Made by a program: the position numbers and the translations under genes. 64,000 nucleotides of DNA from Falciphora oryzae (Eukaryota > Ascomycota > Sordariomycetes > Magnaporthales > Magnaporthaceae): NCBI GenBank assembly GCA_000733355.1, contig JNVV01000031.1:190993-254992 (forward strand), read 5' to 3'. Positions 43,501 to 53,645 of the stretch are shown here, piece after piece (within the stretch, counting starts at the first letter, position 1; each line of letters begins with the position of its first letter). The notes under the pieces are model-generated. The model did not search any database. It was given only the letters and a program-made list of their open reading frames with translations, and had not been told where the DNA came from.

Positions 43501-44567
43501 CGGGGCCGCCCGGGCTCGGCATGCCGATCCCTTCGATGAACGGTCCTCCGGGACGCGGTGGCTTCGGCCCCATGCCGCCTCCCCCAGGATTCGCGCAGAC
43601 ACCCGAGCTTGCTACCATCGGCACATATGGAAGCCTGCCTAAGGAGTCGCCCATAGGCCTGCAGTCGCACTCGAGGCAAGCGTCTTCAGGCTTTGATTCG
43701 CCTGCTCCACCCATCTCGCGCCCTGCCCCGATTGGCCGTCCTGGCAGTGTCGTGCAAGGCCAGAGGGGCTCGCTAAGCGCCGCCAACGACGTGGATGCCG
43801 AAGACCCCAGCGACGCGCCTCATCTAGGCTCTAGTGCTCTTATTGATGACTCGGACGAGCCTCTGCACGACTTCAATAGCCTCCCCCGGCGAGGCGTTGC
43901 TCCAGGGCCTCGCGGGTTCCCGCCAGTGGCCCCGGGGCCGTTTGGCATGGACCCCACGGGCGCTTTTGGGTCGCCTCTGTGGAATCACCCCGGGCCGTCA
44001 CATCTCGCAGGCCCCGGCGGTCCCTTTGGACACACAGCCCCGCCACCCGGCTTCGGAAGTATGGCCCCCATGCCGTCGGCTGTGCCCTGGGGCGCGTCGC
44101 CGAGCTATGTCCCTCCTGGTCTCGCACGGCCCCAGTTAAGCCGTTCAGTCCAGATCCGGCTTCTCCTCTGTCGCGCGTGCCAGGAGCTCAGCGAGCTCAG
44201 GTCCAAAGTCTCGACGCCCGATCGGTCCGGCGGCAGCAAGACCCGGACGCCGGACCCCGAGAAGGATTACATCTCTCTCGAAGACATCAAGGCGCAGATC
44301 GACATCATCAGCCCTGGCGATCTCGTCACCGAGGCGGAGCTTCTCGACTTGTGCGACACAGAGGGCAACCAGTCGAATGGGGGCGGCAGCTTCGAGACGC
44401 GGCACGACGATGTGACGAGCCAGGTCCATGTTCGCTGGGTGCCCACCGGCAGCGACCACATTGCGCAGCGAGCAGTGGGTCGCAGTCTGGGCGAGATCGG
44501 CAGCCCCATTATGGGCGGGTCTGGAGGCAGCAACTCCCCGTGGGGAACGCCCGTGGGTGGCCGATAG
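40524..44567 (+). CDS. NST1: Stress response protein Nst1
   Basis: This is a 1347-aa intronless frame from the first ATG ([15 protein letters not shown]). The same frame is open upstream (PSKRNPR) without another ATG, so an upstream exon is possible. Order of features: a Pro/Ala-rich N-terminus; basic [29 protein letters not shown]; the conserved core [31 protein letters not shown] with [11 protein letters not shown] and a [13 protein letters not shown] helix; two long Asp/Glu tracts; a 200-residue Arg/Lys/Glu/Ala coiled-coil helix (about 590-790); then a Pro/Gly/Met/Gln-rich disordered region. The C-terminus has a short conserved block ([15 protein letters not shown]...[14 protein letters not shown]). 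This is the standard Nst1 layout. In yeast it is linked to salt tolerance, P-bodies and mRNA decay factors. Confidence 0.93.
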   Translation: [1347 protein letters not shown]

Positions 44568-45793
44568 GGTGGTCGACTTGGTGGCCGGCGTAGTGATCAG
44601 TGGAGTGCCCAATAGATCGCTACCGGAGCCTTGAAATCCGCGGACAGCCCTGACCTTTTTTTATTTACAGCGGACACCATCAAGTCTAGGCCCCCTGGCT
44701 TTGATGCCAGGGCGCCAGACAGGTGCACAGCGGGGAGAAGGATGGATAGGCTTGTGGTCTTGTTCGCGATATGTCGGGATATGGCCCTAGGTGGCCATTG
44801 GTGGTCTGGCCATCAAAGTCGGTTGTTCTTCGGTGCTGACTTAGTATTGAGTCTCTTTCCCCCGCGGAAACAACGGTGTTGCTTTGTTCTGGCAGCGTAT
44901 TGCTCATCCGTATACACACCATGCCCCTATCAGGTTTATTCTTCGGTCTATCTCCTGTTCTGTCATTCTTGACCCCTTTTTCTTTTCTATTCATGGAGGA
45001 AATACTCTTCGGCTGGAGAGAGGCTTTGGGTTGTGGGCATCCAACCCCGGTTTTTTTTCTTTTTCTTGAACAGACAAACAATAACCCGACATTGTTTGCG
45101 CGGTAACCTCGTCAGCGCTTTCGAACGTGATGCGTTCACACACATACACACGAGCCCGACTTTCTCCCCGCTCCATCCACACTCGATGGTATTCTGTCTC
45201 TTATTCCTTACCCGCCCTTCCATCTCGCCGCTTTCCCCTTTTTTCTCACACTCTAAACCCAGATCCTCTGTTGTTTGTGATGATAGAAAGCAATTAGGCC
45301 AACGGACGTGGCATGTTAGCCTAGCTTCAATGTGGAAGCACAATCGAGAAAGTACACGTCAATCATGCCCTATCGGAAAGGCGTGGCTGGCTGCTTGGTA
45401 AGGGATGTTTGGCCATACATGTACGGGCTAAAATCGCCCAAGTTCGAGACCATTCGCCCACCGGCGAGGTCGAAATCAGGACGCGGCTCCGCTGGACATA
45501 ATGGAACGGCCCCTCAGAATGACAGGCATATGGATATTGACTAACTCTACGGGAACCTAGCGGCGTTGTAGATAAATCAACGCCCGCCAAAAACGACAAG
45601 GGGAAGCGTGCGAAATGGTATCTTGAAACTCCCCAACGAAATGTTTCCCATCTCCCATTGTCCACAATCCAGTTCCCGCTTGGAGATCACCTGGTTTCTA
45701 CGATAAGCGACATTCCCAAGAAAAAAAAAAAAAAAAAAAAAAAAACAAGGAAACTTTTCCTTTGCGTCCTTCCATGTCTCGTCACTAATGCCG
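44568..45793. other. Intergenic between convergent genes; A25 tract at 45721-45745
   Basis: 3' regions of NST1 and of the next minus-strand gene. The longest homopolymer of the window (25 A) lies 49 bp beyond the latter's stop codon. No gene is supported. Confidence 0.6.
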
Positions 45794-46891
45794 TCAGTAC
45801 TGTTGCGGCGGGTGTTGTTGCTGGTACGGCTGGTAGCTCTGCTGGTCCGCAAAGGGATCGTACTGGACAGCCGGCGGGGCCGCCTGCCGCTGCTGCCCCT
45901 TGGCCTGCCCCTGCGCCATGAGCGGCTGCCTGTCCTCGGGCGCCGGCACGCCCGTGGCCTGGACGGCGACCCCCGGCTTCTTGCTCGCGACGGCGGCGTT
46001 GCGGGTGTCGCGGGCGATGGCGGCGGCCTCGGCGGCCCTGCGGATGCGGCGGTGCTCGCGGCGCTCGCGGCAGCAGCAGAAGCAGATGGAGGCGGCGGCG
46101 ACGAGGACGGCGCCGCCGAAGAAGATGCCGATGACGACGCCCGCCGTGGGGACGCGGTTGTCGAGCTTGAGGCACGTCGACACGCCTTGCTTGTCCGACT
46201 GGCACAGGTAGCCGTCCATGCAGACCGAGTAGGCGATGTTGGTCGGGAAGCAGGGCAGCTTCTTGCCCGACTCCGGGCCGGTTGTTTGGATGGGGCACAG
46301 GGTCGTCGAGGTGGTCTTGGTCGTGTGGCAGCCCGTCTGGGTCGTCGATGTTGTTGCCGCAGTGGCACCAGGGGGGACAGTCACGGTCCGGTCCTGGGGC
46401 TGGCGCGCGCCGAGAACGCCAGCCGGGGCCATGTCGGCGGCGAGGGCGCGCGGGGCCGGTGTTGCGGCGGCCCGCGCAGGGTGTTGCTGGCGCCGGCGCA
46501 GGTCGGCCATGCTGGGGCTGTCGCCGAGCTCGTCGCAGCGGCGGAGGGCCCACTCGGCCTCGACGGCGGCCTCGCTGGCCGTGCAGCCGGCGTCGACGAA
46601 GCACGGCTCGAGGTCGGCGGCCTCGACCAGCGCGCCGTAGCCGAAGGCCTGGCTGAGGTCGCCGACGGCAGCGGGCCGCCTCTGGGTCGGGTGCGACAGG
46701 CAGTAGCTGATGCTGCCCTTGTGGCCGCAGGCGGCGAGGTCGGCCAGCTCGGCGGAGCGTGAGGCTAGGCAGAAGGCTCTTTTACTGCTGCTTGGGGCGG
46801 TGGCTCCGACGCCGATTGTCGCGAGGAGGGCGAGGACGCCGAGGGTCCGTGTTTGCGGCGCTGTGTGCCGTCTTGAGGGCCTGGCTGACAT
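45794..46891 (-). CDS. Cys-rich extracellular, single-pass membrane protein
   Basis: This is a 365-aa frame. I placed the start at 46891 (MSARPSRRHTAPQTRTLG), which puts basic residues before a hydrophobic signal sequence (VLALLATIGVGATA). The frame is open 24 codons further. The predicted outer region has paired cysteines: ACGHKGSISYC, PCFVDAGCTASEA, RRCDELGD, then TGCHTTKT...CPIQTT, and PCFPTNIAYSVCMDGYLCQ...CLKLDN. A single membrane helix VVIGIFFGGAVLVAAASICFCC follows. The cytoplasmic tail starts with basic residues and ends in a Gln/Pro/Tyr-rich stretch (QQSYQPYQQQHPPQQY). This architecture is common among fungal surface proteins of unknown role. A single helix with a basic stop-transfer supports a type I orientation. 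Confidence 0.8.
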   Translation of the reverse strand: MSARPSRRHTAPQTRTLGVLALLATIGVGATAPSSSKRAFCLASRSAELADLAACGHKGSISYCLSHPTQRRPAAVGDLSQAFGYGALVEAADLEPCFVDAGCTASEAAVEAEWALRRCDELGDSPSMADLRRRQQHPARAAATPAPRALAADMAPAGVLGARQPQDRTVTVPPGATAATTSTTQTGCHTTKTTSTTLCPIQTTGPESGKKLPCFPTNIAYSVCMDGYLCQSDKQGVSTCLKLDNRVPTAGVVIGIFFGGAVLVAAASICFCCCRERREHRRIRRAAEAAAIARDTRNAAVASKKPGVAVQATGVPAPEDRQPLMAQGQAKGQQRQAAPPAVQYDPFADQQSYQPYQQQHPPQQY

Positions 46892-48083
46892 GGTGGAAGC
46901 ACTGACTTGCGAGTGGTGACCCTGGGACTGAGATGGGATGTATCGGCAGGACTCGCCGCGCACGCGTGAAGCTCACTCCGGTGTCACCGCGGAAGGTATG
47001 TGTGTGTGTAACACGCGGCAAAATGGTTCTTTGGAAAAGACGTATGTGCTGTGCTAAACTAGGCGACTGGGACGAGAGGAGGGAGGGGAGCCTAATATGA
47101 TGAATGGCTGGGCCGCCATACCACCATCGTCGTTTGCCGCCCATCGATGATTGGGGCGCAATTCTCACTAACAGCTCTGGGCAGAAACATAGGCGCTACC
47201 CAGCCCAGACTCGCGGGTGCTCGCATCCGCCAAGCCCCCGCCAGCTCTGGGCTGCCTTGGGACGTGTTCCGCCGCCCACGGTGCTGCGCCGCCACTCGTC
47301 CACTGGCGGCAGAGAACTTTGAGCGGGCATCCATCCTGGAGGTGAGATGAGGAGGGCGGGGACGAAGATCCTCAACGGCGGTCAGAGCCAGGTTACACTA
47401 GACGAAGCGGCAGTCAGCAGGCACGGCAGTGCCTCCTTTGCGCTGCATGCAGGCCAGGTAGGACCTGTGCATACACCTCCATGCATGGACCACACACACA
47501 TACTTTCTCACACAAAAAAAAAATTCCGGGAAATCCAGACCACGCGCCTTGGATGTGGCGATGGGCTGTTTGCTAGCCCAAATGGCCCAAAGTGCAAGCC
47601 AGCCAGTGCCGGACCACCACCTCCTGATTGGGCGCGCGCTGGCGCCTGCTGGGCTTTTGCTGGGGGCCAGAACGTCAGAGGCTGAGGAGGGGCTTCAGCC
47701 GACGACGTGCAGCTGGCTGAGACCCCAAGGCAGAACAGCAATCAATCAATCGCGTCCAAAACCCAGATCAAATCACAGCCCAGGATGACCCACCTGCCGC
47801 CTTGGGCAATGGTGAAGCTTCGTCGCCAATCGGTTGGACTATCAAGCGAGGTTTCAATTTGGACATGAGCTGGACCTTGTCGCACAACTTTGACTGATCC
47901 TCGCAGTCTCGCAGAGTACACATCCTCAAAGCCACCTCCAAGCCGCCATCATCTCTGTCCAAAACCAAACTCGATCAAGGCTTTGGGCCCTTGAGCAAAC
48001 GAGCGAAAATGGTGATGCCGAAAACCCAAAGCCCCTGGCATCCTATGTTGGGAGCCGACAAGGTCCATCCATGTATTGCTCCA
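46892..48083. other. Intergenic, no supported gene
   Basis: The promoter region of the membrane protein gene and the 3' side of the metallothionein gene. No convincing gene was seen. Confidence 0.55.
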
Positions 48084-48241
48084 TTACTTGCTGTGCGTCT
48101 TGATCCACCCATGTCCGGTCAGCAAACAGCCTGTTCCAGCCGCAGCACAGAGGGCATCAATGAACTCACCGGGCAGTTGTCACAGCTGCAGTCCTGGCCG
48201 CAGGCGCAGGTCTTGGACGTCTCGCACCCACAGTTGGGCAT
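48084..48241 (-). CDS. Copper-type metallothionein
   Basis: Exon 1 (48241-48170) encodes 24 residues, MPNCGCETSKTCACGQDCSC followed by DNCP. It has seven cysteines at positions 4, 6, 12, 14, 18, 20 and 23, i.e. three C-X-C pairs plus one, the same spacing as the classical copper metallothionein of Neurospora. It ends at a strong donor GTGAGT. I propose a 71-bp intron with branch GCTGAC and acceptor AAG at 48099, and a five-codon exon 48098-48084 giving ThrHisSerLys-stop, 28 aa in total. An unspliced reading gives a 40-aa form ending at 48119, and other acceptors are possible, so only exon 1 is firm. The protein should bind Cu(I) in the cytosol for storage and detoxification. Confidence 0.8.
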
Positions 48242-49448
48242 CTTGACTGCTTTGCGTGTGGTTGGTTCTTTGTGCTCGTGAAGGTGGTGAAAGTGTTGTT
48301 GCAAGTTTGTCGGTGTGGCGCGCGCGTGTGGTTGGCAATCTTGGACAACCTGCCTCTGATGCCCACCAGAAGGGGACCTCGAGGGTCATTTAAATATCCG
48401 CTGGCGTCGCAGCAAGCTTACCACCATGGGACAAGCGGCGAAGCCTAAAACAAGCCCCTCATGATGACGAGGGTAACTTATCCGCCACATCGCGATAAAT
48501 CCCCCACAGATACTAGGTATGGATATGGTTTTGCGCTATCGGATCGTGATGGGGGATCGGGCGCCGAGGATCGCCCCGCAGAAATGGCTCAGGAGGGAAG
48601 CGGGATATTCGCCTGTGACAAACGCCGACTGCCGTGTCACCGACCCAAGCCACCACGGCCTTCCCCATGGATCCACGGAGAACCAGAAATAAAAGTTCTA
48701 GAGGTTTCCGGTCCGATCCTGGGGGTTTCATGCTATGCTGGCTTGCGGGTTTTGTGCGCGGTTGTGGGCCAACCAATCATCCCTCGTTGCTTTGCGCCAA
48801 AATCGCCAGCGCTGTTGCTTCAGACGAGGCGAGATGAGACGAGACGAGACTAGGGACATGTGCCCTTTGTAGACTTGCCCGCCACCCAGAAGTTATGGCG
48901 GCCACTTCTCACGTGCAGACGCCGCTCGGACGTGACCAACACGGACATCCAGCCTGGACCAAAATCACATGAGCAGACGAGAACCCGAAACTATACAATG
49001 CTCTCTCCCTTGGCGTCCAGACCAGCCGAGGACGGAGTGAGTTTCTTGGGCTGGAGCCAGACATAAAATCCATTCCCGCACATAACATATCTAATATACC
49101 AAGAAATGCGGTCGTGGCTCCGTACGTACCAGTCCTCCAATACCTCTTTTCGTTCTAATCGTCCCATATGAAACAATCCAGATATTATGATCCCCGCGAA
49201 AAGAAAACTCCGCCCGGAGGGGAGGGCGCCGTGTTCGCCCAGGCCGGTCGGACAGGCCCTTGGTTTGGTAGCCCGCCCGGCTCCCCTCCGCCAGGTGATT
49301 TTTATGCCACGTACAGAAAGAAACAACGATATCGCGGACAAGTAAAGACAGTCTAATGTGACGCAAGAAACTACAAGCGAAAGAAACAAGAGGGTTTCGT
49401 TCGAATTGAGGGAGAGCAAAAGACGGCGGAGATGGTGACGACAGGGCC
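48242..49448. other. Metallothionein promoter and intergenic region
   Basis: No further gene is supported. A GAGAC(G)-type short repeat (gacgagacgagac) lies at about 48820-48850. Confidence 0.55.
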
Positions 49449-49641
49449 TCAGTCATCCCATTCTTCGTCCAGCTGGTCGATGAGGCGGTTCTCATCCTCC
49501 CTGTTCCTACTCCTGCCGTTTGGCGAGGACGAGATGGTGCGATACCCCCGTCGCCCGGGGAGGCAGCGGGAACACGACGACGTGACGATGACGAACATGT
49601 CCTAGTGACGAGGAGCCGACGGTCAGCAACACTCTGGGTTG

Positions 49642-49680
<39 letters not shown>

Positions 49681-50675
49681 GAGAAGATACGCACCGAAAG
49701 AAACTCCCAGATGCCGGCCCACAGGCTGTAGTTGGGCAGCTGGCGCCACCCCCGCGCGTGGGCGACGGTGCGCTGGTAGAAGACGCCGCCGAGGACGTAG
49801 ACCATGACGGCGATCAGCAGAATGATGACGAACAGCCCGCCCGGGCCGACGCTCCCCGGCGGGTGGGGCTCGACTCCCGCGCAGGCGTGAGACGACCTGA
49901 CGTCGAAGAAGTAGGCGCAGCCGTCCGGGGTGCTGCCGATGTAGGACACGGCCGCCTTGTCGCCCATCATGTCGTGGTCGCACACAAAGGCGAGGGTGGC
50001 CGACTTGCGCCGCTCGCGCGACGCCTCGCTCTGCCGCAGCTGGTCCCGGCGCGTGCCCTCGGCCGCCGCCTCGTCGTCGAACTCGTGGTGCGCCGCGCCC
50101 GAGTGCACCGACGGCGCCCGCTTGTCCTTGGCCTTGGCGTCGCCGCCGCACGGGGAGCCGCCCGTGTACTGCAGCGAGACCTTGCGCCCGCGGGCCGTGA
50201 GGGCTGATGATGCTTGCCTGTGTGTAGGCGGTTTTGCGTCAGCGGCGGCTGCTTCTCCCCGTCGGCAACCGCACGTTGGATCAGAAACTCACCCTAGAGA
50301 GTAGACCTTGCCCTCCAGCTCGTAGTATGCGCTCACGTTCTTCCAGCTGCCCGAGTCCTCGAGCCCGACCACGTCCTTGACCGGCTTGACGACGGGGGCG
50401 CAGATGTTGAGGGTGAAGTTTGCAGGATGGTCCCAGCCGCGGGCAAAGTAGTCGGCCGTCGGCACGCCGCCTTTGGGCTTGGCGCCGTTCTCCGGGGGCG
50501 CGACGGCCGTGTCCTTGCGCAGGTCGTGGAAGCCGACGGTCGAGGTGGCGGTGCACGGCTCGGCGGTGGTGGTGGTCTTCTTGTCCGAGTCGGCGGCGAG
50601 CGAGACGTCGGCGAGGGCGGCCAGCGCCAGCAGCAGCGCGGCGGCCCCTGAGGCGGGCGCCATGGAGAGTCTCAT
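49449..50675 (-). CDS. MRH-type transmembrane sorting receptor (Mrl1/CD-MPR/Atg27-like)
   Basis: Join on the minus strand: 50675-50293, 50217-49695, 49601-49449, giving 352 aa, frame consistent. It has a signal peptide (residues about 5-27, AALLLALAALADVSLA) and a luminal domain with cysteines and the blocks PCTATS, NICAPVV, AYYELEGKVYSLG, KVSLQYTGGSPCG, LAFVCDH and AYFFDVRSSHACAG, the order of an MRH (mannose-6-phosphate receptor homology) fold. One membrane helix follows (GGLFVIILLIAVMVYVLGGVFY). The cytosolic tail (after NYSLWAGIWEFLSDM) ends ENRLIDQLDEEWDD, an acidic-cluster sorting signal. It probably cycles between Golgi and endosomes/vacuole. Mrl1-like is more likely than Atg27 because the usual Atg27 Tyr-based ending is absent. 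The gene is divergent from ERG24. Confidence 0.82.
49647..49677. repeat. (AG)n / (CT)n microsatellite in an intron
   Basis: About 15 AG units on the + strand. On the gene's strand this is a CT tract within intron 2 of the MRH receptor, about 45 bp before the acceptor. Confidence 0.92.
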
Positions 50676-51670
50676 CGCGTCGAGGGTTCCGCGGGGTCGT
50701 TTCTCGGTCGGGCGATGTGCGCGGCTTCGAGATGTCGATGAGGGCGGGTTCTGGTCCGGCCAGGGGGTGAGATTTGGATGTTGCGCAACGGAGAAACAAC
50801 GAAAGAATCGACCAAAGAGTCGACGTGGAGCCGGCAATTGGCGGCGTCGCGTAGTGGGGCGCTGCGAATCGTGCGGCGCAGCGCGACCGAGCTGAGTGCG
50901 CCGGGATCAATTTCAATTGAGCTTTCGGATCCGGTCGGCGGAATCCTGCCCGGGGCTCTTCTTGTCTTGTCAACCTACAGCGGAACAACGGAGAAACGTT
51001 CAAACTGCCTTGGTGGAGGCTATACTGCACGGTCGCTCTCTTTGTCCGCTCTTTGCCTGAGACCTCTGCCTGTGCCGCAACGGCGACCTACGTAATGCTC
51101 CAGCAGGATCTAGCAACGCCGCTCTTTGTCAGCACGTCGCTGTCACGTGCAAAAAATAGGGGTAGATGGCAGAATCGCTCAGGCACCAACCAAGCATTTG
51201 GTCAAATCCATTCTCGGATCCCAATAATATTATGACGCTTTTCAAGCAGCGCCCGTCCAGAAAATTTAAAGGGCTGCTCCGACAAATGGCTGCTGTCTCC
51301 AATGACCAAAATCTGTCTTCCCCCAACTTCCCTTCTTGACGTCTCTGGCAGTGCAAGCGACGAAAATGGCACGATCCGGAAAGCTGCTGTCCGGGGCGAG
51401 CCGCTAGGGTTAAAAAGGCTGGTGACCCACTCGCCGGTCCCGGAAGCCGGACGTTGTCGATGGCCTGATGGACGACCAGGGGCCCACCTTCCCAAAGAAG
51501 TATCACCGGCGGCCTCAAGTGAGCTACAGACTGTTTTGTTCTTGGATATAAAAATGGAGGGCATTGTTGCCGTCCCCTTGGTTTGCTCAATGTGAAGAAC
51601 ACCAGCGACCTCTCGTCTCACACATAGAGCCAGCCCGCCAGTCAGCACCGAGCCCATCAGCAGCCTTGCA
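50676..51670. other. Divergent promoter region
   Basis: About 1 kb shared by the MRH receptor (minus) and ERG24 (plus). No gene is supported. A TATAAAAATGGAGG-like sequence near 51546 may be the ERG24 core promoter. Confidence 0.5.
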
Positions 51671-53250
51671 ATGGCCCCCAAAGCCTCCGCCTCGCCTGGC
51701 TACCACTTCTTTGGCCCGTAAGGAGAACTCCGACCCGTTCCCCTTTGCATTCCTCCACCTGCCGGTGTTGACACTTCCAAAGACCTGGAGCCTTTGCCAT
51801 AAGCTTCCTCCTCCCCGTCCTTTTGTACCTCTTCGCCTTCGCCTGCAACGATGTCTCGGGCTGCCCGGCCCCTTCCCTCCTCAACCCACGCTCACTGAGC
51901 TTCGAAACTCTCAAGCGAGAGGTCGGCTGGCCCGACAACGGCCTCTGGGGCCTCGTGAGCCCGAAGGCGACCATTGCCGTCTTTGGTTACCATCTCCTCG
52001 GTGCCCTGCTGTACCGCTTTCTTCCTGCCACCGAGATGGACGGGACGGAGCTTTCTTGCGGTGGGAAGCTGAAGTATAGATTCAATGGTGCGTTGAAATG
52101 CAGGAGCGCTCCCAACATCCCCTCTCCTGGATTTGCTAACCTTCCAGCACCAGCCTTTGCCTCCAGCGTCTTCATCCTCGTGCTGTGCCTAGCAGGTACC
52201 ATCGCCCAGGGGTCTAGCTTCCCCGTGTGGGTCATCATCACGGACAACTACCTGCAAATTCTCACCGCCAACATGGCCATCGCCTATTTTCTGGCCACAT
52301 TTGTTTACATTCGCAGCTTCAGCGTCAAGCCAGGCAACCGCCAACACCGCCAACTCGCCGAGGGCGGCTGTACGGACAACTCGTTTTACGACTGGTTTAT
52401 CGGCCGCGAACTCAACCCCAGGGTGACACTGCCCATCATTGGAGAAATCGACATCAAGGAGTACGCGGAAGTCCGCCCTGGCCTTCTTCTTTGGTCGCTC
52501 CTAGACCTCGCCTTTCTTGCCAAACAGCATCGGAACTTTGGTTTCGTCTCGGACGGCGCCGTGTTCGTATCGGCCGTCCAGACAATCTATATACTGGACT
52601 GTCATTACATGGAGCCGGCCATTCTTACCACGATGGATATCACCACCGATGGCTTCGGCATGATGCTTTCCTTCGGAGACCTCGTTTGGGTTCCCTTTTT
52701 ACACTCCCAGCAAATGCATTACCTCTCTGTCCATCCCGTTTCACTTGGCCCCTGGGGTATGGCCGGCGTGGCGATGCTGCTCGCCGCTTCGTTCGCCGCC
52801 TTCCGCCTTTCCAACAGCCAGAAGAACCTGTTCCGCTCGAACCCAAAGGACCCTCGTGTCGCACACCTCAAGTACATCGACACCAAAGCCGGCACCCGAC
52901 TCCTTGTCAGTGGGTGGTGGGGCCTTTCGCGGCACTTCAACTACTTCGCCGACTGGATGCAAGCCTGGCCCTACTCCCTCCCCACCGGTGCAGCCGGGTA
53001 TATCATTATGGCCGCCGGCAGTCAGGACGACAGCTCGTTGGCTTTCCGCACGTTGGACGGCAGGCAGGTTGTTGCAGGGCCGGCCCAGTGGTACGGCATA
53101 TTCTTCACTTATTTCTACGTTGTTTACTTCGCCTCCCTCTTGATCCACCGCGCGCGCAGGGACGATGAGAAGTGCGCAAAAAAGTACGGCCAGGATTGGG
53201 AGCGATACAAGGCCATTGTCAGGTGGAAGATTGTGCCGTACGTGTATTGA
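51671..53250 (+). CDS. ERG24: Delta(14)-sterol reductase
   Basis: Join 51671-51717, 51783-52087, 52148-53250, giving 484 aa; introns of 65 and 60 bp, frame consistent. It reduces the C14-C15 double bond left by CYP51 in ergosterol synthesis, using NADPH in the ER membrane. Recognisable blocks are CNDVSGCPAPSLL, LLYRFLPATEMDGTEL, LKYRFNAPAFASS (formed by splicing), YDWFIGRELNPRVT, GDLVWVPFLHSQQMHYLS, SGWWGLSRHFNYFADWMQAW and the C-terminal CAKKYGQDWERYKAIV...IVPYVY. Eight or nine hydrophobic helices are visible. Length is usual for the family (about 440-500 aa). It is the target of morpholine-type fungicides. Confidence 0.95.
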
Positions 53251-53645
53251 GCACCGTTGGCTGGTAGCCTTGGTCTGTATGGGCATGAGTGCTGCCAATT
53301 TGTCCCATTTCTGGCCCAGTTTACTGAACGTGGTTTTCTGGTCGAATCTCCCATCGAAAGCTCTACCTTCCCCCAGTTTTATCTGCTCGCCCGTCACATT
53401 CGCAAGAGTGGAGGCCGATGGCACCATTGTGCAGCTGCACCCATCTCTAGATCCCACTCTCAAGATACAACAGATGGAATCACAGCCCTCCAATCCCAAC
53501 GGCGATCATCTTTAGCGATTCTTCTCAGATAAATGTCAACGTGACAAAGGACGAGGAGTATAGCATCCCGGATCTCTCCGTTTCCTGGTCGAATCCGTGC
53601 TAAAGCCTCCCAACACTTGGCGCCCGAGGCCCCGTGCGGTTCACG
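53251..53645. other. Short intergenic region
   Basis: 3' side of ERG24 and promoter of the downstream transporter, same direction. No gene was seen. Confidence 0.6.

Noticed and set aside
49647..49677. Ser-Leu repeat coding sequence
   Set aside because: The CT repeat lies in an intron; the spliced frame EFLSDMFVIV is the sensible protein.
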